Shown in pieces: positions 17,594 through 26,387 of a stretch of 62,823 bases of DNA. The DNA comes from CAYNNP01 sp964398215 (GTDB taxonomy: Bacteria; Planctomycetota; Planctomycetia; Pirellulales; Pirellulaceae): NCBI GenBank assembly GCA_964398215.1, contig CAYNNP010000008.1, positions 1 to 62,823 on the forward strand, written 5' to 3'. The notes beneath the pieces were generated by a model. The model did no database searches. It saw only the letters and a list, made by a program, of their open reading frames with translations, and was not told the DNA's origin. Within the stretch, counting starts at the first letter, position 1; every line of letters begins with the position of its first letter. The position numbers and the translations under genes were made by a program.

Positions 17594-18844
17594 ATGCCAG
17601 AGTTTCGCAACGCAACACTTTCAAACGGGCTTCGGATTGCGGCCGAGATCGACTCACGTAGTTACTCGGCAGCATACGGCTACTTTGTCCGTTCGGGTTC
17701 ACGCAACGAAGTTGATTCCGAATCAGGCCTCAGCCACTTTCTCGAACACATGATGTTCAAGGGCACCAAGCGGCGGACCGCTGCGATGGTCAATCGAGAA
17801 CTTGATGAACTGGGAGGCCAGAGCAATGCGTACACCACCGAAGAACAAACGGTGTACTACGCGACGGTGCTACCAAAGTTCCAAGATCGAATTCTGGATT
17901 TACTGACGGACATGCTTAGCCCCGTCCTGGACGAGGGCGAATTCGAGACCGAACGTCAAGTGATCTTGGAAGAGATTGCAAAATACGAAGACCAACCACC
18001 GTTCGGCGCATTCGAGCGCGCAATGGAGTTGCACTTCACGCCTCGGGGGCTTGGGCGACGCGTGCTGGGCACGGCAGATTCAGTGCGCGAGATGAGCGCC
18101 CAGAGCATGCGGCGATATTTTGACCGGCGCTATCACCCATCGAATATTGTCTTGGCGGCAACAGGGGATGTTAACTTTGATGAAATGGTTGCCTTTGTAG
18201 AATCGGCAACTGCCGCCTGGGCTGACCGTAATACTGATGACGTGCCAGCTCCCGACGACCTGAGCCAGCTGCCAGTTGGAATTGCTTTGGACACAGCGTT
18301 GGATATCGAAGACGCGTCGCAAGCGTATTCAGTTAGCATTGGCAAAGGCCCTGCGATCAGCAGTCAGGATCGCTACGATGCCCGAGTCTTGGCAGCGATC
18401 ATGGGTGACGAGGGTGGTAGCCGTTTGTTTTGGGATCTGGTTGATACAGGCCAAGCAGAGTTGGCAACCGTTTGGCCACAAGAGTTTACCGACCAAGGGG
18501 CTTGGTTCACCTACCTGGTCAGTGGCCCTGACAATATCCAGCAGAATCTGGAATCGGTCGAAAAGATCTTTCAAGATACTGCGGCTAACGGTGTCAAAGA
18601 AAGTGAGCTTGAGCAAACGATCAACAAGGCTGCTGCTGGTTGCATCATGCAGAGCGATCGGCCGAGCAATCGTTTGTTCGGAGTCGGTAGCCGCTGGCTA
18701 ACATGTCAGGAATATCAAAGCACGGACGAAACGCTGGCACGACTACGTGCGGTGGACGTCAACAGTGTCTCTGCGGCGGCCAAGAAGTACCTTCTGGGTG
18801 ATCAGACTCACGTGCTGGCAAGTGCCAGTCCCGTCGCTAGCTAG
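17594..18844 (+). CDS. M16 zinc peptidase, catalytic subunit
   Basis: 416 residues with an intact inverted zinc motif H48-F-L-E51-H52 in SHFLEHMMFKGT and a third ligand Glu in VILEEIAKYED (E126/E127), at the spacing expected for HxxEH(x)76E. N-terminal beta strands (LSNGLRIAAEID) and the family's GGQSNAYTTEE substrate loop are also seen. It has no signal peptide, so it is likely cytoplasmic, where it could clear cleaved signal or transit-like peptides and misfolded fragments. It lies 3 nt after the non-catalytic partner, a strong sign of a two-gene operon. The start is ATG 17594. Confidence 0.93.
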   Translation: MPEFRNATLSNGLRIAAEIDSRSYSAAYGYFVRSGSRNEVDSESGLSHFLEHMMFKGTKRRTAAMVNRELDELGGQSNAYTTEEQTVYYATVLPKFQDRILDLLTDMLSPVLDEGEFETERQVILEEIAKYEDQPPFGAFERAMELHFTPRGLGRRVLGTADSVREMSAQSMRRYFDRRYHPSNIVLAATGDVNFDEMVAFVESATAAWADRNTDDVPAPDDLSQLPVGIALDTALDIEDASQAYSVSIGKGPAISSQDRYDARVLAAIMGDEGGSRLFWDLVDTGQAELATVWPQEFTDQGAWFTYLVSGPDNIQQNLESVEKIFQDTAANGVKESELEQTINKAAAGCIMQSDRPSNRLFGVGSRWLTCQEYQSTDETLARLRAVDVNSVSAAAKKYLLGDQTHVLASASPVAS

Positions 18845-18951
18845 GGCCTAGAGCCGACAAAAGAATCAGCATCACGCGATTGGCCAGGACCAGAAGACTG
18901 GCTCGCGCCGGTTCCCGATTTGATTCCAATCTCTCTCTTCGAATCATAAAA

Positions 18952-18987
18952 AACGCGGCCACCTTGAATGCACAAGGCGACCGCGTT
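18952..18987 (-). terminator. Intrinsic terminator of the first Gly-rich protein gene
   Basis: Inverted repeat AACGCGG...CCGCGTT with an inner CCTTG/CAAGG stem, preceded on the plus strand by a run of A (T run on the minus strand). It lies about 30 nt beyond the stop of the minus-strand gene at 19015 and reads as its terminator. Confidence 0.7.
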
Positions 18988-19014
18988 CGTTGTTATGCTT
19001 TTGCAGTCGTTAGA

Positions 19015-19662
19015 CTAGTTGCCGACAGCACTTGCAACAGGAGCAGGAGCGTCATCGTCGTCAGAAGCAGCGATTGGAATGATGATGGCAGCAGCACCTG
19101 CAGCCAACAGTCCAAGTCGTCCACCGCCACCACTTGCAGCTGCTCTACCAGCGGCTCTGCCACCAGAAGAAACAAGTCCGCCAGATGTGTATCCACCCGA
19201 TGTGTATCCACCAGAAACAAATCCGCCAGATGTGTGTCCGCCAGAGAGGATTCCACCACCATTGTGAGATGCCCCCAAGTTGACAACTCGCTCACCGACC
19301 AAGCGGTCGCTGATGATGCTGCCACCGTGCTCGTTACCAACCAATTGCTTTTTAGCTTCGCAAGGAAGCTCAAGTCGTAGCTGAACCAATGCATCGCGAG
19401 CGTCCAACAGTACATCTTCGTCAGAAGATCCAGCGTCCAACATCTCGTCGATTTGATTCAAAGCAGATTCGATTGAAGCTAGCTTTGTATCGCAAGCAGC
19501 TTCTTTGCTTTCCACTTCGTCCCGAACGTTATCTACAAGTTCAACGACGTCCATTTGGCCTTCGATAGCTGCTTCTTTTTCGGCAGCCATGAAAGCGTAG
19601 CTTTGAACGCCTGCAGCCGCCAGCATTACCAAAACGGCAGCGAAAGTCAGGATACGTTTCAT
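19015..19662 (-). CDS. Secreted Gly-rich repeat protein with C-terminal TM and Asp4 tail (paralog A)
   Basis: 215 residues of unknown function. In order: a signal peptide (1-24, ending SYAF-MAA), a helical region (about 28-110) with a short cysteine pair (C57, C101) and the segment LDAGSSDEDVLLDARDALVQ, then the repeated SGG units (GGHTSGGFVSGGYTSGGYTS, 141-160), an arginine-containing RAAGRAAASGGG linker, a hydrophobic stretch 183-199 and a tail DDDDAPAPVAS. It is clearly paralogous to the gene at 20055-20648 on the same strand. Hydrophobic segment plus acidic tail at the C-terminus looks like a membrane-retention or sorting signal, but matches no signal I know well. A role on the cell surface is inferred. 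Start ATG 19662. Confidence 0.8.
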   Translation of the reverse strand: MKRILTFAAVLVMLAAAGVQSYAFMAAEKEAAIEGQMDVVELVDNVRDEVESKEAACDTKLASIESALNQIDEMLDAGSSDEDVLLDARDALVQLRLELPCEAKKQLVGNEHGGSIISDRLVGERVVNLGASHNGGGILSGGHTSGGFVSGGYTSGGYTSGGLVSSGGRAAGRAAASGGGGRLGLLAAGAAAIIIPIAASDDDDAPAPVASAVGN

Positions 19663-20054
19663 ACCTATGTCCTCAATTCATTCTTTGATCAATTGCTCTC
19701 TTCACCATCACAGGTGAAAGACTGCCCCCGAGTGGGACTTCGCAAAAACTCTACACTCGCAATAGTGATTGGCAAATCGGCAAGTGAAATGACTAGGAAA
19801 CATAGGCGGCCATCACCGAACGCAACGGTTTTGCGGATTGATCATTCGATTTGCAGCAGACGCAAAATGCCTTGGGCTACTTCAAGGGAGCAATCAACGA
19901 CCTAACCTCAAGAGTTGCCATTTCGACCGGTGATATCGATACAAACTGCCAGTCCAGTTGGGTTAGACCGCAAATGTCGTTGACTAGTTAGCGCATGCAA
20001 AGACCGCCTCGCAGAAACGAGGCGGTCTTGTTTTTTTCGAATTCCAGTCAGCGA
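19663..20054. other. Region between the two Gly-rich protein genes
   Basis: About 390 nt without a gene. The only structured part is a strong hairpin at 20000-20029, just downstream of paralog B. The rest presumably holds the promoter of paralog A, near 19670-19730, which I cannot place precisely. Confidence 0.5.
20000..20037. terminator. Hairpin with T run between the Gly-rich paralogs
   Basis: Perfect 12-bp stem AAGACCGCCTCG / CGAGGCGGTCTT with a 6-nt loop, followed on the plus strand by G and seven Ts. On the minus strand only a short T run follows. It lies directly after the stop of the minus-strand gene at 20055, so it probably ends that gene, though the better T run faces the plus strand. 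Confidence 0.55.
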
Positions 20055-20648
20055 CTAGTTGTTAGCACTAGCAGCAGGTGCTGGTGCATCGTCGTCGTCG
20101 GAAGTGGCGATTGGAATGGCAATCGCTGCTGCACCAGCTGCCAACAATGCAATTCGTCCGGCATTACCACCAGCAGCTCTTGAAGCAGCGCCTCTGACAC
20201 CACCAGAAACACGTCCGCCACCAGCATAGCCACCCGATGAGTATCCGCCTGAGGTGTATCCACCTGAGCCGTGTCCGCCTGATGTGTATCCGTGTTGGTT
20301 ACAGTCGCAATTGTTTTGATTGCCAGCCAATTGTGTATCAGCTTGGCAAGGTAGTTCTAGACGCAATTGAACAAGTGCATCGCGAGTGTCCAACAAGGTG
20401 TCTTCGTCGCTAGAGCCCGCGTCCAGAACAGCATCGATTTGATCGATAGCTTCACCAATGATTGCGAATTTAGCATTGCAATCAATGTTTTCGTCGTCCA
20501 TGTTTTCACGGACGTTCTCGACCAATTCGTCAACGTTTAGCTGTGCTTCTACTGCCGCTTCATCTGAAGCAGCCATAAACGCATAGCTTTGGACGCCAGC
20601 GATCGCGACAACCGCGAGGCCGACAGCCAAAGGTAGGATTCGTTTCAT
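20055..20648 (-). CDS. Secreted Gly-rich repeat protein with C-terminal TM and Asp4 tail (paralog B)
   Basis: 197 residues with the same architecture as the protein at 19015-19662: signal peptide (1-24, again SYAF-MAA), helical region with shared segments such as LDAGSSDEDTLLDTRDALVQ, repeated SGG units (HGYTSGGHGSGGYTSGGYSS), hydrophobic stretch (LLAAGAAAIAIPIA) and tail DDDDAPAPAAS. The N-terminal and C-terminal parts are more alike than the repeat zone, as expected if the repeats drift faster. A single Asn/Cys-rich insert (NQNNCDCNQHG) is unique to this copy. No known family. Tandem arrangement with its own terminators suggests separate transcription of each paralog. Confidence 0.8.
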   Translation of the reverse strand: MKRILPLAVGLAVVAIAGVQSYAFMAASDEAAVEAQLNVDELVENVRENMDDENIDCNAKFAIIGEAIDQIDAVLDAGSSDEDTLLDTRDALVQLRLELPCQADTQLAGNQNNCDCNQHGYTSGGHGSGGYTSGGYSSGGYAGGGRVSGGVRGAASRAAGGNAGRIALLAAGAAAIAIPIATSDDDDAPAPAASANN

Positions 20649-21117
20649 TTTTATGTCCTTGAGTCTTCTTTGTATCCAGATACCTCGCCGTCAATACGAT
20701 GGACGACTGCCCGCAGTCGTGTTTGCTTCCATCATCCGGGCGCGACGAGTACTTCCCCACTATCCAGTCGGCATTCCTGGATCAAATTCCAGAACTCTAG
20801 ATAGATACCGTTTCAAAGCAAAAATAAACGATTCATCTCAAGCGACTGATGGCAAGCTTTGGCGATTGGGGAATCCGTTCTGCCACAAAAGCTAGACTTT
20901 GACGATTTCCCGGTTCTGTCGGTTCTTTCGGTTGAATGGCGGTCAAAGTTTTTGCTCCTTTTCCCCATTCGCAGGCGTCGATTCAGCCCCTGAGGACGGA
21001 TCCTAGAGGTTGAGAATTTCAAACCCAACCTCCGCTTTTTGAAGCATCGGACAGCCGCCGTAGGCAACATACGCTTGCCCTTTGGCTGTCCCTATCAATA
21101 CCTCTGGAGAGGATGGA
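20649..21117. other. Intergenic region before the lipoprotein gene
   Basis: About 470 nt with no supported gene. It holds a near-tandem of CGGTTCTGTCGGTTCTTTCGG around 20910-20935. The end of the region carries a good ribosome-binding site, GGAGAGG, about 7 nt before ATG 21118. Promoters of the divergent genes should lie here. Confidence 0.5.
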
Positions 21118-22065
21118 ATGAACGAACAGCCGCATATAGGCCAGGACCCAGGGAAGAGGTCATCTCAAACCAAGCGGTTTTTACCCTACCTAATTCTGTT
21201 GGCAATCATCGCAGCTCCTGGTTGTGCCGCCACAAATTTTTGTGGATGCACCTCTTTCCAGGTCAAGCGAAAAGCCGTGAAGTTGTGGAACAGTAAGTAC
21301 GAAAAGTGTTACTGCAACCGCACCAGCTCAAAAGACATCAAGCAAGGTTTCATTGACGGATATGTGACGGTAGCGATGGGTGGCAACAGTTGCCCGCCCC
21401 ATACTGCACCACTAACGTCTTCTTGCGGTAAAGAAATCAATGGACACCGTTGGTACGAAGGGTACCCACTGGGAGCCGCAGCAGCAGAGGCGTGCGGCGC
21501 CAAAGGACCGGGAGTTGTCGTTAGTCCGCAGCTATTGGCCTGCCTAGCTCAGGTAGACCAGAAGTGCGATCCAGGATGTGTTCCATGCCAAGAGGGCGCG
21601 ATCATCAACGCTGCTCCTCTGTACGAAGAAGGAATGCTGGACGACGAAACCGTTGTGATTCCAAGTCCACACAGCATGCACGATCAAGATTCAGAGCCAA
21701 GCCCGTTCCCCAACTCTGGTTCCGATTCAGATGGCGAAGGCGGACTTGACCTACCTACCGACGCGGGCGGCGATGTTCCCCCCGCACCTAAAGCCATGAA
21801 GGATGAAATCAAACCTGATGCGGCTGACCCCAAGTCTCCAAGTGATGTTACCAAGCAACTGCCTCCGCCGGTCTTTCAATCTCCGGCAAGCAGGCCTGTT
21901 AGCAGTCCAGTCAAACGGGCTCCCAAGCCAGTTATTAAGGGTGCCGTGCCGCCCGTGACCGGCCCCGTTGAAATGCCGAACCTGCAGGTTTCATACGAAG
22001 CAGCAGAATCAAAATGGCTTTTCAATGAGGTTGATGCAGCACGACAAGTGTTCGCCAACCGGTAA
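21118..22065 (+). CDS. Cys- and Pro-rich lipoprotein, unknown
   Basis: 315 residues with no recognised family. A signal peptide ends in a lipobox-like IIAAPGC, which suggests an outer or inner membrane lipoprotein. The first ~170 residues carry many cysteines (NFCGCTSF, EKCYCNRTSS, LTSSCGKE, DQKCDPGCVPC). The C-terminal half is Pro/Ser/Asp-rich and probably disordered (for example PPAPKAMKDEIKPDAADP). A GGAGAGG ribosome-binding site supports ATG 21118 over an upstream GTG-type start at 21082. It lies about 120 nt before a Wza-like exporter gene on the same strand, so it may help polysaccharide export or be an envelope component of that locus. Confidence 0.75.
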   Translation: MNEQPHIGQDPGKRSSQTKRFLPYLILLAIIAAPGCAATNFCGCTSFQVKRKAVKLWNSKYEKCYCNRTSSKDIKQGFIDGYVTVAMGGNSCPPHTAPLTSSCGKEINGHRWYEGYPLGAAAAEACGAKGPGVVVSPQLLACLAQVDQKCDPGCVPCQEGAIINAAPLYEEGMLDDETVVIPSPHSMHDQDSEPSPFPNSGSDSDGEGGLDLPTDAGGDVPPAPKAMKDEIKPDAADPKSPSDVTKQLPPPVFQSPASRPVSSPVKRAPKPVIKGAVPPVTGPVEMPNLQVSYEAAESKWLFNEVDAARQVFANR

Positions 22066-22186
22066 ACATTCAGTTTTGCAAGGAAGCAAATAGACGGTCA
22101 GTGCATCACCGCACGAGCCGAAAACGATACACAGCTGTTAGTCCTACAAGGCTTTCAGTTCTCACGATCAAGGATGATCACAAACG

Positions 22187-23590
22187 GTGGATATGATTAT
22201 GTCAGTTAAAGCCATTCAGCCGACACGCCAAAACAACGGTCGCGTAAACGTAGCTCTCAGCTTGATTGCCATCGCGACTCTGGTCACTTCATCTGGTTGC
22301 ACAACGTTGTTGTCGCCAATGGAAGGGATTCCTGTAGGGTCTGTTCCCGAGCAATTGCTTGGCAAACCCAAATCAGATTTGATTCCCGTTCCACTCGCAC
22401 TTTTGCGACGCGATCGCCCACATGAGTATCTCTTGGGCGAAGGCGATATCTTGGGCGTCTATATCGAAGGCGTGATGCCTCCGAAGGCCAACGAGGATCA
22501 AATCGCCTCCGCACCGCCTGTCAATTTCCCGCAACCCGGAAGCGACTTGCCACCAAGTGTTGGCTACCCGATTCCAGTTCGTGATGACGGCACGCTGCCA
22601 CTGCCTTTGGTAGAACCAATTGACGTTGAAGGCAAGACGCTTGCGGAAGCCGAAAAGTTGATTCGCCAAGCTTACGTGAACGACGAGAAAATTCTACGAC
22701 CTGGTCGTGACAGAATCTTGGTTTCACTCATGCGTGAACGAACACACCGTGTGATCGTCATTCGCGAAGACTCAGCGGGTCAGGAAGCGGCTTTCAATGG
22801 TGTTGGCCGAAGTGCTGATGAAGTGATTAGCGGAACGTCTCGCAGCGGAACTGGCCACACTCTGGACATGCCTGCCTACAAGAACGATGTGATGCACGCA
22901 TTGGCTCAGACCGGTGGACTTCCAGGTCTTAACGCAAAGAACGCGATCAAGATCATTAAAGCGTCACGCATTCCGTCACAGCATCGCGAAGAAATCATGA
23001 TGCAACTATTCTCGCAGCAATCCCATATCAGTAGCGACTGCAACTGTGGCTGTGGAATCATTGCAAATCACGAGATGGTCGAAGATCCATTCACCACAAC
23101 AATCCCTCTACGGGTGCGGACTGGTCAAATGCCAAACATCGATCCGTCGAATGTGATTCTGGAGGATGGCGACATCGTCTACATCGAATCACGTGACACA
23201 GAAGTCTTTTATACTGCTGGATTGTTGCCAGGTGGGCAGTTTCCGATCCCGCGTGACTATGACCTAGATGTCCTTGAGGCAATGTCGATCGCTGGTACAG
23301 GCGTTGGCAGTTCTAGTCAAAGCACTAGCGGCGGCGGAGTTGCAAGCTCTGTGATTGGCGGCGGGTTCGGTGGTGCTACACCAACCCAACTGTTCGTGGT
23401 CCGCAAGTCTCCTTGTGGTCAGTCGGTCAATATCTTGATCGATCTAAAAACTGCGGTCAACGATCCGCGACAGAGAATCCTGATCCAACCAGGCGATACA
23501 TTGGTTCTCCGATACAAACCTTGTGAGGAAGTTGTCAACTTCGGGCTTGTCGCCTTCTTCACCTTCGGAGTTCGCCAATTGCTTCGCTAG
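22187..23590 (+). CDS. Polysaccharide biosynthesis/export lipoprotein (Wza-like)
   Basis: Outer-membrane exporter for exopolysaccharide or capsule. It has a signal peptide with lipobox SSGC, the poly_export domain near YLLGEGDILGVYIEGVMPP, where the pattern DxLxVxV is typical, then strands that end in DGTLPLPLVEPIDVEGKTLA, and SLBB-like parts (HALAQTGGLPGLNAKNAI). A Cys-rich insert CNCGCG sits in the middle of the second half, which is not usual for the family. The later part contains a Gly/Ser-rich loop (SSSQSTSGGGVASSVIGGGF). 467 residues from GTG 22187; ATG 22193 or 22199 are close alternatives. No glycosyltransferase genes are adjacent, so the polysaccharide itself is made elsewhere. Confidence 0.85.
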   Translation: MDMIMSVKAIQPTRQNNGRVNVALSLIAIATLVTSSGCTTLLSPMEGIPVGSVPEQLLGKPKSDLIPVPLALLRRDRPHEYLLGEGDILGVYIEGVMPPKANEDQIASAPPVNFPQPGSDLPPSVGYPIPVRDDGTLPLPLVEPIDVEGKTLAEAEKLIRQAYVNDEKILRPGRDRILVSLMRERTHRVIVIREDSAGQEAAFNGVGRSADEVISGTSRSGTGHTLDMPAYKNDVMHALAQTGGLPGLNAKNAIKIIKASRIPSQHREEIMMQLFSQQSHISSDCNCGCGIIANHEMVEDPFTTTIPLRVRTGQMPNIDPSNVILEDGDIVYIESRDTEVFYTAGLLPGGQFPIPRDYDLDVLEAMSIAGTGVGSSSQSTSGGGVASSVIGGGFGGATPTQLFVVRKSPCGQSVNILIDLKTAVNDPRQRILIQPGDTLVLRYKPCEEVVNFGLVAFFTFGVRQLLR

Positions 23591-23622
23591 CTGACTTTTG
23601 CCAACAATGGCACGCAAAAACG

Positions 23623-23658
23623 ACGCCAACCAGTGGATTTGCATTGGTTGGCGTTTTT
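23623..23658 (+). terminator. Intrinsic terminator after the exporter gene
   Basis: 10-bp stem ACGCCAACCA / TGGTTGGCGT with a 12-nt loop followed by TTTTT, starting about 33 nt after the exporter stop. The preceding A run means it could work in both directions, though no minus-strand gene ends here. Confidence 0.75.
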
Positions 23659-23742
23659 CGTTTCAGCACTTAAACTGACTATTATCTATTCGTGGTTTTA
23701 CACCCAAGCATCTAGTCCGTCCGCATCAATCGATAAATCATC

Positions 23743-24945
23743 ATGGCTCACAAAAAAAGCACCGTTGCATCGAACGCTCAATTTCAAGACATGAGTGGTG
23801 CTGCTGTTGCCGCGCGGCTAAAAGAATCGTTGTTGAACCAAGCCCAAGACTTGGAGGTCGACAAGATCTTTCGGGCGCTCGTCAAACTCGAAGGCTCCGA
23901 CTTGCACCTCAAAGTTGGACAGCCGCCGATGGTTCGGGTAGGCGGCACGCTAAAGCATCTGAATCGCCCACCGATCGATAACGAAGAAATGGTGGATCTA
24001 CTGATCCCCATGATGGACGAGCGAAACCTTCGGATCTTTGAAGAAGAAGGCGGCGCTGACTTTTCGCACACCTGTGATGTTGATGGAACACGTTGGCGTT
24101 TCCGAGTCAACATGCTGAAGGCACTTGGCAACATCGGTTTGGTAGCCAGGCGTATCAATAACTGGATCCCTGATTTTCGCGGTTTGTTCCTGCCCGATTC
24201 GATCGAAAGCTTATGTCACTTTGATCAAGGGATGGTTTTGCTGGCTGGCGTGACGGGCTCTGGCAAGAGTACAACGATTGGATCGATGCTGAACTATATC
24301 AACAGCATCTACCGAAAACACATTTTGACCCTCGAGGATCCAATCGAGTTTATCTATACGCAAGACAAGTGCTTGATCAACCAGCGCGAGGTTGGCCAGG
24401 ACGTCAAAGATTTTGGAATTGGCATGAAACACGCCGTTCGTGAAGACCCCGATATCATCCTGGTTGGTGAGCTTCGGGATGAAGAAACTTTCATGACTGC
24501 GATTCACGCGGCCGAAACGGGACACCTAGTTTTTGGAACCATTCACGCTTCAAGTTCTTCGACCACCATCGGTCGTATTTTGGACTTGTTCCCCGAAGAG
24601 ATGCACAACGCGATTCGAGCTGCGATCGCCTTCAATATGAAAGGCATCATCGCGCAGAAGCTTCTTAAAAGCATCAGGCCTGGTGTTTCCCGGGTGCCAA
24701 CTTGCGAAGTCATGACATTCAATCCGACGATCACAAAGCTTGTCCTTGAAGGCCAGGACAATAAACTTCCAGATGCGATTCGGATTGGTGCCGAGGACGG
24801 AATGCAAGACTTTACCATGAGTCTCAAGCAGCTGATCGATGACGAATTGATCGATCGTCCTACCGCGTTTGCCGTTGCCCCCAACAAAGACGCTTTGAAA
24901 ATGGCTCTCAAGGGCATTGATGTCAAAGCACCTGGGATTCTCTAG
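23743..24945 (+). CDS. pilT: PilT-type twitching motility ATPase
   Basis: Hexameric ATPase that drives type IV pilus retraction, on the cytoplasmic face of the inner membrane. All motor motifs are intact: Walker A GVTGSGKST at 169-177, Asp box LTLEDPIEF at 195-203, Walker B DPDIILVGELRD at 235-246 and His box HAAETGHLVFGTIH at 255-268. 400 residues is a little longer than the usual ~345-370, with an extra N-terminal helix. A terminator lies between it and the exporter, so it has its own promoter. Followed 86 nt later by a PilB-like gene. No pilin or PilC-like genes are in this window. Confidence 0.93.
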   Translation: MAHKKSTVASNAQFQDMSGAAVAARLKESLLNQAQDLEVDKIFRALVKLEGSDLHLKVGQPPMVRVGGTLKHLNRPPIDNEEMVDLLIPMMDERNLRIFEEEGGADFSHTCDVDGTRWRFRVNMLKALGNIGLVARRINNWIPDFRGLFLPDSIESLCHFDQGMVLLAGVTGSGKSTTIGSMLNYINSIYRKHILTLEDPIEFIYTQDKCLINQREVGQDVKDFGIGMKHAVREDPDIILVGELRDEETFMTAIHAAETGHLVFGTIHASSSSTTIGRILDLFPEEMHNAIRAAIAFNMKGIIAQKLLKSIRPGVSRVPTCEVMTFNPTITKLVLEGQDNKLPDAIRIGAEDGMQDFTMSLKQLIDDELIDRPTAFAVAPNKDALKMALKGIDVKAPGIL

Positions 24946-25031
24946 ACGCCCCAGTGCGGTAGAATCCTGTTGGCGGTTCGAGTTTCCGCTGATTATATCC
25001 AATGTTTGTTAATTGAAGGCTAACGCCCCCG

Positions 25032-26369
25032 ATGGCAGAAGAAGAACCAGAACTGCAGCTTTGGCAGACCGTTGAGCCTGTCGAATTCAATCCGAAATTG
25101 GACGACAATTCGCAAAAGCAGGCGCTGTTGATTGCGGCACGCCAAGGAATTGGATACGCCATCATCGGTGGTGTGATATCGCACGCACTGCAAACTCGCG
25201 CAACCCACGTGCTGCTTGACTGTTCGGCAAACGCATGCGCCATCCGCTACCAGATCGATGGCAATTGGGAGCAGTTGCCTCCGGTCGATCGTGAGTCCAG
25301 TGACGCTCTGGTCTATGCCCTGAAGCAGGTTAGTTTGCTGAACCCAGCTGACCGACGAACGGCACAAACCGGCAGCGTTGATATCAAACTCAAGAAAGAA
25401 AAGTTCAACATGCTGGTTCAGTCGCAGGGGGTTCCAACCGGTGAACGCATCCTGCTGAAGTTTGAACCAGAAAAGATTCCGTTTGAAAAAATGACGGATC
25501 TGGGCATGCGCGACAAAATGTTTGAGGCATATAAGTCTCATTTGAATTCCGAAGGCACTGTGGTCCTGGTCACGGCTCCCAAGTCTGAAGGGCTGACGAC
25601 AACGTGGACCACTTCGATCAACTGTGCCGACCGTTTGATTCGTGACTTCCAATCGTTCGAGGCGGAGGATTCGCCCGAGCCGGAGGTTATCAATATCAAT
25701 CCAAACTATTATGGCGGATCAACCGAAACGACGCTTTCGGACTTGCTGTATAAAGCGATCCTGAAAGAACCTGATGTGCTACTATTTCCCGAATTGCCAG
25801 ATGCCGATGCGTTTGGATCTGCATTGGGGCATGTTGCCAAGGCCCAAAAACAAATCATCACACGCGTGGTTGCCAGCAGTGCAATGGAAGGCGCGGTCCG
25901 CCTCTTAGCGACTTATCGTGACCATGCCAGTGACATCATTGAACGTCTTTGCTGTGTGATTGGCCAGCGATTGGTCCGTCGTCTTTGCGATAACTGCAAG
26001 GTTGGATTTCCACCGCCACCACAACTGCTGCAGCAGCTTGGGATTCCGCAGGGCCGGGTAGGCATGTTGTACCAACCCTTTTTCCCGCCTCCGATTGAGC
26101 AACAGGTTGATGAAGAGGGGAATCCAGCTCCGATCATACCGTGCCACATCTGTAATGGTCGTGGTTACTTTGGCCGGATTGCGATCTTTGAAATGCTGCT
26201 TCCTGGGCCACAGCTCAAAGCCGCGCTGTTGAAAACCCAAGATTTGAATCAGCTGAATGCAGTTGCCAAATCAGAAGGGCATCGTGGCATTCAGGCGGAA
26301 GCCGTCGTGGCGGTCGCTCGCGGACTGACCGGCCTTGATGAATTGCGTCGAGCGTTCTCTGGCAAGTGA
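25032..26369 (+). CDS. GspE/PilB-like protein with degenerate nucleotide site
   Basis: 445 residues with the fold outline of a secretion/pilus assembly ATPase, but the motor motifs are broken. The Walker A equivalent is APKSEGLTTT (182-191), in which the invariant Lys is Leu. The Walker B region EPDVLLFPELPDADA (246-260) has Pro in place of the Gly before the Glu. The His-box equivalent at 268-284 lacks the usual His-x-Asn ending. The zinc-binding tetracysteine motif typical of GspE/PilB (C319, C322 and C371, C374) is retained. The protein is probably a non-hydrolytic partner of another ATPase, with PilT immediately upstream on the same strand. Start ATG 25032. An alternative reading, a pseudogene, is unlikely since the frame is complete and the rest is conserved. 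Confidence 0.8.
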   Translation: MAEEEPELQLWQTVEPVEFNPKLDDNSQKQALLIAARQGIGYAIIGGVISHALQTRATHVLLDCSANACAIRYQIDGNWEQLPPVDRESSDALVYALKQVSLLNPADRRTAQTGSVDIKLKKEKFNMLVQSQGVPTGERILLKFEPEKIPFEKMTDLGMRDKMFEAYKSHLNSEGTVVLVTAPKSEGLTTTWTTSINCADRLIRDFQSFEAEDSPEPEVININPNYYGGSTETTLSDLLYKAILKEPDVLLFPELPDADAFGSALGHVAKAQKQIITRVVASSAMEGAVRLLATYRDHASDIIERLCCVIGQRLVRRLCDNCKVGFPPPPQLLQQLGIPQGRVGMLYQPFFPPPIEQQVDEEGNPAPIIPCHICNGRGYFGRIAIFEMLLPGPQLKAALLKTQDLNQLNAVAKSEGHRGIQAEAVVAVARGLTGLDELRRAFSGK

Positions 26370-26387
26370 TGATTCCGTCACCAAGGT

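Noticed and set aside
25020..25652. 210-codon minus-strand frame in the PilB-like gene
   Set aside because: Antisense shadow with no start context or domain.
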